From NCBI RefSeq assembly GCF_025961225.1, contig NZ_JAOQNG010000003.1, positions 124,001-188,000 on the forward strand: a DNA stretch of 64,000 nt. The letters run 5' to 3'. Shown here piece after piece: positions 34,006 through 42,921 of this stretch. Origin of the DNA: Azospirillum canadense. GTDB lineage: Bacteria > Pseudomonadota > Alphaproteobacteria > Azospirillales > Azospirillaceae. The position numbers and the translations under genes were made by a program. Position 1 is the stretch's first letter. Each line of letters starts with the position of its first letter. Under the pieces are notes generated by a model. The model saw only the letters and a list, made by a program, of their open reading frames with translations, made no database searches and was not told where the DNA came from.

Positions 34006-37000
34006 GCGCCCTCTCCCAAGCCTTCGGGACCTTTGGCGTCGCTCCTGGTCTGGGTGATCGGCACCATGAGCGTCGCCTCCAGGCCGGCCGAATCGTACTC
34101 CACCACGGCGTCGCCGCGGAGTTCATGGCGGATTTGCTGGGTGATGAGCCTGGAACCGAAACCGTGATGGGCGGGCGCCGTCACCTCGGGCCCGTTCGTC
34201 TCGCGCCAACGGACGAGCAAGGCCATGTCCTTCTCCTGCCTGATTTCCGCCCGGCCGATTTCCCAGGTCACGGCGACATGCCCCGCCGGCACCGACAGCG
34301 AACCGTATTTCACGGCGTTGGTTGCAAGCTCGTGGATCACCATGCCGAGCGCCAGCGCAGCCTTGGGCCGGAGTTGGACCACCGGCCCCTCAATGGTGAA
34401 ACGCCCCTCCTCGCCGGTGTAGGGCTTCACCTCGTTCAGAACGATGGCGCGCAACGGGACGTCGCCCCAGCCATCGCGCGTCAGCAGGTCATAAGTGTTG
34501 GAAATTGCCTGCAGGCGGCCGAGGAACGCCGCGTATTCCGGCTCCTTGGCCATGGTCTTCAGCGTCTGCCGGGCCAGCGCGGTGATGACCGTGAGCATGT
34601 TCTTGACCCGATGGTCCAGCTCGCCAACCAATTGGCGCTGCTGCTCTTCAGCCTCCTTCAGCGACGTGACGTCCACAAAGGTCAACAGCAGGCCTTCCAG
34701 ATCGTTGCGCGCGTTCCGGTAGGGCAGGATGCGCATGATGTAGTGCCGGTGCCCCTCCCTGGACTGCACCGCCTTCTCCAGGGGCTCCGGGCGGACCAGG
34801 GCGTCGCGGAGATCCCGGGCGAGATCCAGCCGGTCGAGATGGCTGACGATGTCGGTCAGCGGGCGTCCGCGGTCGCTCGCGATCAGATTGAAAATCTCCG
34901 TCACCGCGGAGGTGAAGCTGCGGATCAACAGGTTCCGGTCGAGAAAGACGATGCCGATCCGGGTGCTGTTGAACAGGTTCTGGAGATCGCTGTTCGATTG
35001 GTCCAACGCCTCGACCTTGCTGTTGAGTTCGAGGTTGACGGCGTGAAGCTCCTCGTTGACGGATTGGGTCTCCTCCTTGGCGGTTTCCAGCTCCTCGTTG
35101 GTGGATTGCAGCTCCTCGTTCACCGAGATCAGCTCCTCGTTGGCTGATTTCAGCTCCTCAAGCGAGGTCTCGTACTCCTCGATCGTGCTCTGGAGGCGCT
35201 CCTTGGTGTCGCGCAGCTCGCGCTCCAGCTGCTCCACCGCGGTGTGATCCTGCCCCCAATGGCGTTCCTTGCCGTAGATCGCCTCCGGTGAGCCGGGGCG
35301 GCCGACGTCGGAAAACACGATCAGGAAAAGCGCTTCGCCATCCCGGTCGAATGGCTCGATCGTCAGGTCGATCAGCTGGACGCGGTCGTCCACCTCCACC
35401 GCGAGATGCTTGCGGGTGACCGGCTTGTGCGTCTGCGTCGCATCGTGCATGGCGCCGCGCAGGTCCAGCCGCAAACCCTTGCGGGCCATCGCCAGCAGCT
35501 GCCGGTTCGGCACGCCGGGCGGCGCCTGTAGGTATTTGCCGGTGTTGGCCGAATAGTAGACCACCTCGCCGTTCTGGTTGACCACGACGTGGGCCGGCGC
35601 GAACCGCTCCAGCACGCGGGCTTCGACCTGCCCGCGCAGCAGGGCGGCGTTGGACTGGGTGGAGCGGGGCGTCTCGACCGCCCCCTGGACCGAACGGCTG
35701 CCATGCCCGCCCAAAGGAAAGGGGATACTCACCGGGGCGGTGTCCTGCCGGCGGAACAGGCGGTGCTTCTTGTCGATGGGGGCGAACAGCGTCTGATGCT
35801 GCCCGATCGTTTCCGCCACGCCGAGGAACAGGTATCCGCCGGGCCGCAGGGCGTAGTGGAACATCGGAATGACCTGATCCTGGAGTTCCGCCCCCAGGTA
35901 GATGAGGAGGTTACGGCACGAAATCAGGTCGATGCGCGAAAAGGGCGGGTCGCGGACGATGCTGTGCGCCGAGAAGATGCACAGGTCGCGCACCTCCTTG
36001 CGCACGACGTAGCTGGTGCCGTCCTCGATGAAATGGCGCTTGAGCCGGCCCGGCGGCACATCCTGCACCAGGCTGGCGGGGTAGCGCCCGGTGCGCGCCA
36101 CCTCTAGGGCCGAGTCGTCGATGTCGGTGGCGAACACCTGGATTCTCGGCAGCGCGTGCAGGGTCTCCGCATACTCGGACAACAGCATGGCGACGGAGTA
36201 GGCCTCCTCGCCGGTGGCGCAGCCGGGCACCCACACGCGCACCGCATCGCTGGCGTCCTTCCCCGCGAACAGGTGCGGGATAACCTGGTCCTCCAGCGCC
36301 TGGAAGGTCTCGCCATCGCGGAAGAAGGTCGTAACGCCGATGAGCAGATCGCGGAACAGCGCCGCCGCTTCGCCGTGATCCTCGCGCAGATGTTGGACAT
36401 AGCCATCGATGTCGGTCAGCCGCAGGGCCTGCATCCGGCGTTGCACGCGGCGCAGGAACGTGTTGGGCTTGTAGCCGCGAAAGTCATGCCCGACCTGTTT
36501 GCGCAGGACGGTGGTGATGCTTTTGCGCGCCGCCTCCAGGCGCGCGCTCTCCCGCGCATCCCTGTCCTTCGTGAGATCGCCCAGCGGCGCGGCGACCCGG
36601 ACGATGTCCACCAGCGTCGCCGCCATCGCCTCGACGGGCACGACAAGATCGACGACGCCGGCGGCGATGGCGCTGTTCGGCATGCCGGCATGGCGCGGGA
36701 TGCCGTCGTGGCCTTGCGCGATGGTGAAGCCGCCCCGTTCCTTGATCGCCTTGACGCCCAGGGTTCCGTCGCTGCCGCCGCCCGACAGGATGATGCCGAT
36801 CGCCCGTTCACCGCAGTCGTCGGCCAGCGAGCCGAGAAAGATGTCGACCGGGTTGCGCTCGCGATAAGTGGCGTTCAGCGGCCGCACGTGGAGCGCGCCG
36901 TCTCCGATGGTCAGCAGGGTTCCCGGTTGCAGGGTGTAAATGCGGTTCGGCTCGACGGCCTCCCCATCGCACGCCTGACGCGCCGGTGTCTTGGTGCATC

Positions 37001-37169
37001 GGCCGATGATGTCGGCCAGCAGGCTCTCGTGTTCCGGCGCCAGATGGGTGACGACGACGAACGCCATGCCGCTGTCGGCGGGCATGGCGCGGAACAGCCC
37101 CTCCAAGGCCTCGACCCCTCCGGCGGACGCGCCGATCCCCACGATCGGGAAGGATGGCTTATCGGTCAT
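34002..37169 (-). CDS. CheB-CheR-PAS-HWE histidine kinase fusion
   Basis: This 1055-residue cytosolic protein fuses five modules. CheB methylesterase (residues ~8-190; S15 in GIGASAGGV, H42 in THLAPEHES, D134 in SGGGSDGTLG). CheR methyltransferase (~210-470; TTFFRDGETF, SAM motif VWVPGCATGEEAYS). A PAS region (FAPAHVVVNQNGEVVYYSAN). A long heptad coiled coil (EELKSANEELISVNEELQST and repeats). A second PAS (IGIVFLDRNLLIRSFTSAV) and an HWE kinase (GELDHRVKNMLTVITAL, LVRWRETNGP). The ATG at 37169 has AGGAAGGA upstream. It joins reversible methylation to phosphorylation in one chain; the methylated target may be itself or an unlinked partner. Operon with the receiver downstream. Confidence 0.92.
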   Translation of the reverse strand: MTDKPSFPIVGIGASAGGVEALEGLFRAMPADSGMAFVVVTHLAPEHESLLADIIGRCTKTPARQACDGEAVEPNRIYTLQPGTLLTIGDGALHVRPLNATYRERNPVDIFLGSLADDCGERAIGIILSGGGSDGTLGVKAIKERGGFTIAQGHDGIPRHAGMPNSAIAAGVVDLVVPVEAMAATLVDIVRVAAPLGDLTKDRDARESARLEAARKSITTVLRKQVGHDFRGYKPNTFLRRVQRRMQALRLTDIDGYVQHLREDHGEAAALFRDLLIGVTTFFRDGETFQALEDQVIPHLFAGKDASDAVRVWVPGCATGEEAYSVAMLLSEYAETLHALPRIQVFATDIDDSALEVARTGRYPASLVQDVPPGRLKRHFIEDGTSYVVRKEVRDLCIFSAHSIVRDPPFSRIDLISCRNLLIYLGAELQDQVIPMFHYALRPGGYLFLGVAETIGQHQTLFAPIDKKHRLFRRQDTAPVSIPFPLGGHGSRSVQGAVETPRSTQSNAALLRGQVEARVLERFAPAHVVVNQNGEVVYYSANTGKYLQAPPGVPNRQLLAMARKGLRLDLRGAMHDATQTHKPVTRKHLAVEVDDRVQLIDLTIEPFDRDGEALFLIVFSDVGRPGSPEAIYGKERHWGQDHTAVEQLERELRDTKERLQSTIEEYETSLEELKSANEELISVNEELQSTNEELETAKEETQSVNEELHAVNLELNSKVEALDQSNSDLQNLFNSTRIGIVFLDRNLLIRSFTSAVTEIFNLIASDRGRPLTDIVSHLDRLDLARDLRDALVRPEPLEKAVQSREGHRHYIMRILPYRNARNDLEGLLLTFVDVTSLKEAEEQQRQLVGELDHRVKNMLTVITALARQTLKTMAKEPEYAAFLGRLQAISNTYDLLTRDGWGDVPLRAIVLNEVKPYTGEEGRFTIEGPVVQLRPKAALALGMVIHELATNAVKYGSLSVPAGHVAVTWEIGRAEIRQEKDMALLVRWRETNGPEVTAPAHHGFGSRLITQQIRHELRGDAVVEYDSAGLEATLMVPITQTRSDAKGPEGLGEGA

Positions 37170-37435
37170 TCTGCGGTCCTTCCTGAGGTCCGAGAGGACC
37201 GGTTCGGTGTCGTTCAACGACGTCGGTGACGGTGTTCTTGGTGATCGACATGTGTGCATGTGTGGCCGTGGATCGCCACCCGCCTTCCTGCGTATGCCCT
37301 TTCCACGGACGCGGCGTGGAAGCCCGCCGAAGCCCTGGCGCCCACTGCGTCCCGTGATTCTTTTACTCCAACGGGGGCGGCGTCGCCATGCCGCGCTTCC
37401 GCAACACGCCCCCACGCCACCTGGGCGGCGTGCGA

Positions 37436-40400
37436 TCAGTGGCGCGCCAGCATCTCCGCGAGGAGTTCGACGAGGCGGATCGAGTCCACGGGCTTGTTCA
37501 GCAGTCGATAACCGCTCCCCTGCGCTTCGGCCATCCGTTCCGGCGCGGTGTCGCCGGTGATCAGAACGGCGGCCGCCACGCCCCGTGCGCTTGCGGCGGC
37601 GATGGCCTCCGTCCCCCGCTCGCCGTGCGACAGGGTGTAGTCGGCAACGATCGCGTCGGGCGCCGGGGATGACCGCTCCAGGAGCGTCACGGCTTCACGC
37701 AGGCTGTGGGCGGCGAGCACCGTGGCGCCGTGCGATTGGAGCGACAGCGTCAACGCCTTGAGCACCAGCGCCTCGTCATCCACCACCAGCACCGTGGCGC
37801 CGTTCAGGGCAACCCGCGCATCGCCTTTGGGGGAGCCGCTTTTGGATGGGTCGAGATTGTCCTCGGGCTGCGCCTGGTCGGTCCCGGCGAGCGGGAGCGA
37901 CAGGGAAAAGGTGGAGCCGTGCCCCACGTCCGAGCGCACCTCCACCGCGGTCCCGAGCAGGGCCGCGACGCGGCGCACCGTGGAGAGCCCAAGGCCGAAC
38001 CCGCGGCTGTGGTCCCGGGCGGTCTTCCCGAGCTGAACATATTCGTCGAAGATGTGCTCGATCTTTTCCGCCGGGATCCCGACGCCCGTGTCGACCACCG
38101 AGAGCCGCACGGCCTCCCCCTCCACGGCCACTTCGACGCGGATGCCGCCCGTTTCCGTGAATTTCACGGCGTTCGACAAGAGGTTGCGCAGCACCAATTC
38201 GACCAGCAGGGGGTCCGCGCGCACCGCCACGCCGGTGTGCGGCACCTCAAGGAACAACTCGGTCTCTCTGGCCTGACCCTGAAATTCGCTGAGCAAACGG
38301 CCCAGCACCTCGTCCAGGTCGAAGTCGCGAATCTTTTGCTGGAACACCCCGGCGTCGAGCCGCGCCACCTCCAGCAAGCCGGTGAGCATGCCGGTGAGGC
38401 TCGCGAGGCTGTCGGCCAGGGGGTCGAGCAGGTCCCGTTCCTTGTCCCGGAGCGGCTGCATCTTCAACAGCCCCACGAACAGATTGGCGGCCATGACCGG
38501 CTGGCGCAGGTCGTGGCTGACGGACGCCAGAAAGCTCGACAGCTTCCGGTTTGCCGCTTCGGCCTTCTCCCGCGCCGCGCTCTCGTCCCTCTGGCGCCGT
38601 TCCCGGGTGACGTCGCGGAATAGGACGGCGACGCGGTCGTCGTCCCGCGTGACCTTCCAGATGTAGACCTCGAACCACTGCTCCAGAGGGGCGGCGAACA
38701 ACTCGTGCCGTTCCGGCTCGCCGGAGCGCAACACGCGCGCCGGGATTTCCCACCAGTGCGGTTCGAGATCAGGAAACACGTCCCTGAGGCGCCGGCCCAG
38801 GAATTCCGCCTTCACCGTGCGAATGGCCGCCGGGTTGGCCTCCGAATAGACGGCGTCCACGGGCTGGCCGGCCTCGTCCCAGATGATCCGCGCCAGCACG
38901 AGCCCCTCGGTCATCGACTGGAACAGCGAGCGGTATTTCTCCTCGCTGGCCTCCAGGCGCGCCGTCGTCTGCCGGCGCTCGGTCACGTCGACGAAGGTGA
39001 CGACCACACCATCGAAGCGGTCGTCGATGGTGTGGTAGGGCCGCAGCCGCATCATGAGCCAGCGGCCGTCGATCGTCGGCACTTCCCGCTCGATGGGGCA
39101 CAGGTCGCGCAGCACGCGGCGCGCATCCGCGTTCAGCCCGTCGTAGTCGAGCCGGTGCGTAAAGGTCGTGATCGCGCGTCCGACGTCGGCGTCCGTGATA
39201 TTGAACACGCGCGCCACCGTGGGCGTCAGCATGCGAATGCGCAGCTCCGCATCCAGGAAGAGCGTGCCGACCTCCGTGGAGGTCACCATGTTCCGCAGGT
39301 CGCTGTGAGCCGACGCAATAACCTCCAGCTTGCGCTGCAATTCTTCGTTGACGGTCTGAAGCTCTGCGTTCATGGACTGGAGTTCCTCCTTGGAGGTCTC
39401 CAGCTCTTCTGACGTGGCGCAGTACTCCTCGTTGATCGAGTGCAGTTCCTCGTTGGCCGCGCGCAGTTCCTGGATCGCAAGCTCATACTCGTCATGGCTT
39501 GTTTTCAGACGCTCGGCCGTCGTCCTCGATGCATCCGAAGACGGCTCCGCATCGATTTGGCCGCCATCCAGAAAGAACACCAGAGCTTGGCGCGTCGTGG
39601 ATTCCGACGGCTGTGTCGGCGTCACCTGCATGAGAATCCGATGCGACGTTCCGTAGAAGGCCACAATGGTCGGCGGAGTCAGGGTGGCCTCGCCCTGCTC
39701 CAGCGCGCGGCGCAGGGCGATGTGCAGATCGATGCGCAGCTCGGGTCGGACCAGGGGCAGCAGATCGACGGTGAAGGTGCCACCGGAGGGCAGCAGAAAG
39801 CGTCCGGCCGTCGGCGACAGGTGCAGAATGCGCCGGTCACGGTCCACCAGCACGCTGGGCGGCGCCGCACGCTCCAGTGCCGAGACATGCATCTGCGCGA
39901 TTGCCGTCTCATTGCCCACCCTAGGGCCCACCGGAGAGCGCGGGGGCCGATGCGCGGTCATCACCCTTACCTCGGTGGCCGGCAACGGCGGCAGCCGTCG
40001 CCTGTTTTGTGGCAGGGCACGATACAGGCACGCGTCGTGATTGACGGCGGAGTAGAGTTCGGTCACTACTTCCGCCGTCTCGGTCGAGCCCAGGAACAGA
40101 CAGCCGTTGGGAACCAGCCCGTAATGGAACAGGCCGCAGACCTCGCGCTGGAGGTCGCGGTCAAGGTCGACGAGCAGGTTCCGGCAGGTGATGAGCTGAA
40201 GCCGCATGAAGGGCGGATCCTTCAGCGCGCTGTGGGAGGCGAACAGGACCAGATTGCGAATTTCCTTCGTCACCCGGTAATGCGCCCCCTCCTTGGCAAA
40301 AAACCGACGCAACCGGTCCTCGCTGACATCCGCTTCGATCGATGCGGGATACAGTCCCTCCCGCGCCGTGGCCAGCGCCCCCTCGTCCAGGTCGGTGGCG

Positions 40401-41425
40401 AAGATTTGAATGGGAACGGAGGCGCTGCGGCGAGTCGCTTCCTCCAGCAGGAGGATGGCCAGACTGTACGCCTCCTCGCCCGTGGCGCAGCCGGCAACCC
40501 AGACCCGGATGCCCTGACCGTCCTCCATCTGGTCGAAGATCGGCCGGATCGCCTCTGTCTCCAGCGCTTCGAAAGCGTCCGGGTTGCGGAAGAACGTGGT
40601 GACGGAGATCAACAGGTCTTCGAGAAGCTTCTGCGCTTCCTCCGGGGATTCCCGCAGGTGGTGAGTGTAGGCGTCCAGCCCGGCACACCGCGTCACCCGC
40701 ATGCGCCGGCGGATCCGCCGCAGGACGGTTGCCCGCTTGTGGCGGGAAAAACTGTGCCCGGTGCGGGCCTGCAACAGTCCGAGGATGTCGCGGAGGTGGT
40801 TCTCCGCCTCCTCCCCGCCGAGCATCGGGCTGGCCGCCCTGTTGCGCACCACCTCGGCAATGCGCTCGCCCATGTTGCGGATCGGCAGAACGAAATCGGC
40901 ATCCCCCGTTGCCAAGGCGCTGCGCGGCATTGCCGGAAATTCCGCCTCGTCCGGATCCTGAATGAAAACGACGCCTCCGGCTTCCTTCACCGCGCGGACG
41001 CCCGCCGCCCCGTCGGAACCGCTTCCGGTGAGAATGACAACCACACCGTCGCCCCGCGCGGCGGCGACGGTGCGGAAGACGTGGTCGATGGGAGCGCGGC
41101 TGTCCCGTGCTTCGCTGAACGGCCGCGCGGTGATGTGATCGCCCTTGATTACCAGTTCACGGTCGGGCGGGATCACGTAGACGCAGTTCGGCATTAGACG
41201 CGGGCTGTCCGCGACCGGCCGGACCGGCATCGTGGTGGACCCGGCGAGTATTTCGGCAAGCACGCCGGGGTGGTCCGGCGCCAAGTGCATGATGACGACA
41301 AAGGCAACGCCCAGATCATCCCCGATTTGGGCGAAGAACTCCCGAAGCGCCGACACACCGCCAGCGGAGGCGCCGATCGCGCAGACGGGCGTATAATCGT
41401 GGAAGATTCTCCCGCATTTTGCCAT
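37436..41425 (-). CDS. CheB-CheR-PAS hybrid histidine kinase with receiver
   Basis: This 1329-residue protein begins with CheB (S20 in AIGASAGGV, H47 in VIMHLAPDHPG, D138 in LTGSGSDGAAGV) and CheR (TTFFRNPDAFEALE, VWVAGCATGEEAYSLAILL). A PAS-like segment, a heptad coiled coil (IQELRAANEELHSINEEYCA), and two PAS domains (GTLFLDAELRIRMLTPTVA; YRSLFQSMTEGLVLARIIW) follow. A HisKA kinase (FLASVSHDLRQPVMAANLF with HATPase boxes NLLSNAVKFTE and VDTGVGIP) and a C-terminal receiver (VLVVDDEALVLKALTLSLQS, phosphoacceptor in IVADYTLSHG) complete it. It uses a HisKA rather than an HWE kinase and carries its own receiver, so it is not a simple duplicate of the neighbour at 34002. No transmembrane segments. 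Confidence 0.92.
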   Translation of the reverse strand: MAKCGRIFHDYTPVCAIGASAGGVSALREFFAQIGDDLGVAFVVIMHLAPDHPGVLAEILAGSTTMPVRPVADSPRLMPNCVYVIPPDRELVIKGDHITARPFSEARDSRAPIDHVFRTVAAARGDGVVVILTGSGSDGAAGVRAVKEAGGVVFIQDPDEAEFPAMPRSALATGDADFVLPIRNMGERIAEVVRNRAASPMLGGEEAENHLRDILGLLQARTGHSFSRHKRATVLRRIRRRMRVTRCAGLDAYTHHLRESPEEAQKLLEDLLISVTTFFRNPDAFEALETEAIRPIFDQMEDGQGIRVWVAGCATGEEAYSLAILLLEEATRRSASVPIQIFATDLDEGALATAREGLYPASIEADVSEDRLRRFFAKEGAHYRVTKEIRNLVLFASHSALKDPPFMRLQLITCRNLLVDLDRDLQREVCGLFHYGLVPNGCLFLGSTETAEVVTELYSAVNHDACLYRALPQNRRRLPPLPATEVRVMTAHRPPRSPVGPRVGNETAIAQMHVSALERAAPPSVLVDRDRRILHLSPTAGRFLLPSGGTFTVDLLPLVRPELRIDLHIALRRALEQGEATLTPPTIVAFYGTSHRILMQVTPTQPSESTTRQALVFFLDGGQIDAEPSSDASRTTAERLKTSHDEYELAIQELRAANEELHSINEEYCATSEELETSKEELQSMNAELQTVNEELQRKLEVIASAHSDLRNMVTSTEVGTLFLDAELRIRMLTPTVARVFNITDADVGRAITTFTHRLDYDGLNADARRVLRDLCPIEREVPTIDGRWLMMRLRPYHTIDDRFDGVVVTFVDVTERRQTTARLEASEEKYRSLFQSMTEGLVLARIIWDEAGQPVDAVYSEANPAAIRTVKAEFLGRRLRDVFPDLEPHWWEIPARVLRSGEPERHELFAAPLEQWFEVYIWKVTRDDDRVAVLFRDVTRERRQRDESAAREKAEAANRKLSSFLASVSHDLRQPVMAANLFVGLLKMQPLRDKERDLLDPLADSLASLTGMLTGLLEVARLDAGVFQQKIRDFDLDEVLGRLLSEFQGQARETELFLEVPHTGVAVRADPLLVELVLRNLLSNAVKFTETGGIRVEVAVEGEAVRLSVVDTGVGIPAEKIEHIFDEYVQLGKTARDHSRGFGLGLSTVRRVAALLGTAVEVRSDVGHGSTFSLSLPLAGTDQAQPEDNLDPSKSGSPKGDARVALNGATVLVVDDEALVLKALTLSLQSHGATVLAAHSLREAVTLLERSSPAPDAIVADYTLSHGERGTEAIAAASARGVAAAVLITGDTAPERMAEAQGSGYRLLNKPVDSIRLVELLAEMLARH

Positions 41426-41858
41426 ATCGCACGCATTCCTATTGCAAATCCAAATGGTTGTTTTGGAAACGTTATGGCGTTATGTTCGCTTTGTTCCTGC
41501 CAATACACACGTCAAATTTAGACTTCGAACCTCGTTCAAGCTTCGACGAGGCAATTAAACTTAACATAATTATCAATCCCTGGATAGCCTGCGCAGGCCA
41601 TGAATCTTCCGGCAGATAAGCGCATGGCCTTCGGCTACCAAGTCGACAGATGAAGATGGCCATGAAAACACCCGGCATTCTATCTTTGTTTTTTGGCCAG
41701 CCGCCAAGGCTCCGGGCGCAGGCCCCGGCCGACTGGCACGCAGCAACCGTGGCGGCGGGCACAGGAAGCGTTCATCCGCCGACCGTATGACTGTGCCCGC
41801 GAATTGGTTGAACTCCGAAGCCAGCAGCGTCGGGCAGGATCAGGAACGGATGGGCCGG
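41426..41858. other. Intergenic stretch without a supported gene
   Basis: 433 bp upstream of the large hybrid kinase. The first ~150 bp are noticeably AT-richer (around 41440-41580) and probably hold the kinase promoter. No coding frame here has a ribosome site or recognisable content. Confidence 0.5.
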
Positions 41859-42119
41859 TCAAGGCGTGCCGGAGCGAAATCTCCGGGACCGGACTGACGT
41901 GAGAATGTCGAGCAGGCGCTCAGGAATGGGTTCGGAGAGAACCGGAGCGAACATCTCGCACAGACGCTGCCGGACCGCTTGGTCCTGGCGAACCTGCATC
42001 GCAATTTCAGGATTATCGGCTAAATAGGTTTCGACGCGCCTGGAACTTGCCGCATTGAGCTTGCCGCTGACATAATCATCGAGATTCTGGCGGGAGAACT
42101 CCGGTGTCTGTTCACTCAT
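41859..42119 (-). CDS. Anti-sigma-factor-like protein, short form
   Basis: This 86-residue protein has an anti-sigma N-terminal layout: FSRQNLDDYVSGKLNAASSR then YLADNPEIAMQVRQDQAVRQ and FAPVLSEPIPERLL. In related Azospirillum-type anti-sigma factors this is followed by a transmembrane helix and periplasmic domain; here the chain ends 15 residues later, so it would be soluble. The zinc HxxxCxxC motif is absent. It overlaps the upstream sigma-like gene by 8 bp. Role as antagonist of that protein is inferred from arrangement. Confidence 0.65.
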   Translation of the reverse strand: MSEQTPEFSRQNLDDYVSGKLNAASSRRVETYLADNPEIAMQVRQDQAVRQRLCEMFAPVLSEPIPERLLDILTSVRSRRFRSGTP

Positions 42120-42606
42120 CCGCTTCCTCCTTCCGGAGGGCGAGGAAGCCCAAGGGCAATGCGCCAAGTTGATCGAACGCCTCGCGAAGGGCTTGCCTTA
42201 CGTTGCGCACCGTCATGCGCGTGATGATCGCCGCCTCCTGGTCCGAAAACCCCTCGACGGCCATCAGGAAAAGAACCGCTTTCTGTGCAAACGTGAGCGC
42301 ATGAAAGGCCAATTGCAGTCCGGGTTCACGGCTGTCTGCAACGTGAAGGTCGCTGGGCGGACCACGTGCCAGGGCCGACGCCTCCCTCGGTTGCTGAGCG
42401 CTCGGGGTTTCCCGAACGATTGCATCATGCTGAAGAGTGAACAGCCAGATGCGCACACCGTCATGGGGAACGTTCACAAAATTTTTGGCAGCGATGCGCA
42501 AGCATTCCTCGACAAGCCCATCGGCGACGTCATGGTGGCCGGTCATGGCTCGAGAATAACGCCGAAGATGTGGAATGAGCTTTTTAAGGACTGATATTTC
42601 CGCCAT
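42112..42606 (-). CDS. Divergent ECF-sigma-like protein
   Basis: This 164-residue protein resembles an ECF sigma factor: a region-2-like part (LKKLIPHLRRYSRAMTGHHD, then LVEECLRIAAKNFVN, VRIWLFTLQHDAI) and a region-4-like HTH (LTFAQKAVLFLMAVEGFSDQ, then AAIITRMTVRNVRQALREAF). The usual acidic DDLVQDTF helix is weakly kept, so promoter recognition may be altered, or the protein could act as a sigma mimic like the PhyR N-terminal domain, though no receiver is attached. The start at 42606 has a purine-rich AGGGGGAG site. Coupled with the anti-sigma-like gene. Confidence 0.65.
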   Translation of the reverse strand: MAEISVLKKLIPHLRRYSRAMTGHHDVADGLVEECLRIAAKNFVNVPHDGVRIWLFTLQHDAIVRETPSAQQPREASALARGPPSDLHVADSREPGLQLAFHALTFAQKAVLFLMAVEGFSDQEAAIITRMTVRNVRQALREAFDQLGALPLGFLALRKEEADE

Positions 42607-42708
42607 GTCTCCCCCTCTGCGGCGGGGCGAGATGGTTTTCGTCCCGCTCGGCTGTGCTGTTTTCTCAGCATACAGCATCATCGCAACGGAGAGGGGCAAT
42701 CATCGGGG

Positions 42709-42880
42709 TCATGCGGGAAGGACCCGCGACCAATCATCCCGCATGAAGACGACCTGCCAGCCGCGCGCGGCGGCGAAGACGCGACTGAATTCCGTGCCGC
42801 CGCCGGTGAAGATGTAGGTGAGAAGCCGTTCGCCCGCAGGAAGGCGAGAACCCCGAGCATCGGCTGGTAGATCAGACGCG
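42709..42880 (-). pseudogene. C-terminal remnant of a HAD-type phosphatase
   Basis: Read on the minus strand, YQPMLGVLAFLRANGF, then (after a one-base shift) LTYIFTGGGTEFSRVFAAAR and WQVVFMRDDWSRVLPA resemble the middle and end of a HAD-family acid-phosphatase-like protein. The N-terminal half with the catalytic Asp motif is missing and a single-base frameshift sits in the GF/LTY region. A decayed gene, with its stop at 42709. Confidence 0.5.
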
Positions 42881-42921
42881 CGTGTTGATCTGGTGGAGCA
42901 AAGGGCCGCGTGGTGCGTTGT

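Noticed and set aside
34002..41425. Classical chemotaxis operon
   Set aside because: There is no CheA, CheW, CheY pair or receptor gene; the CheB and CheR domains are parts of kinases.
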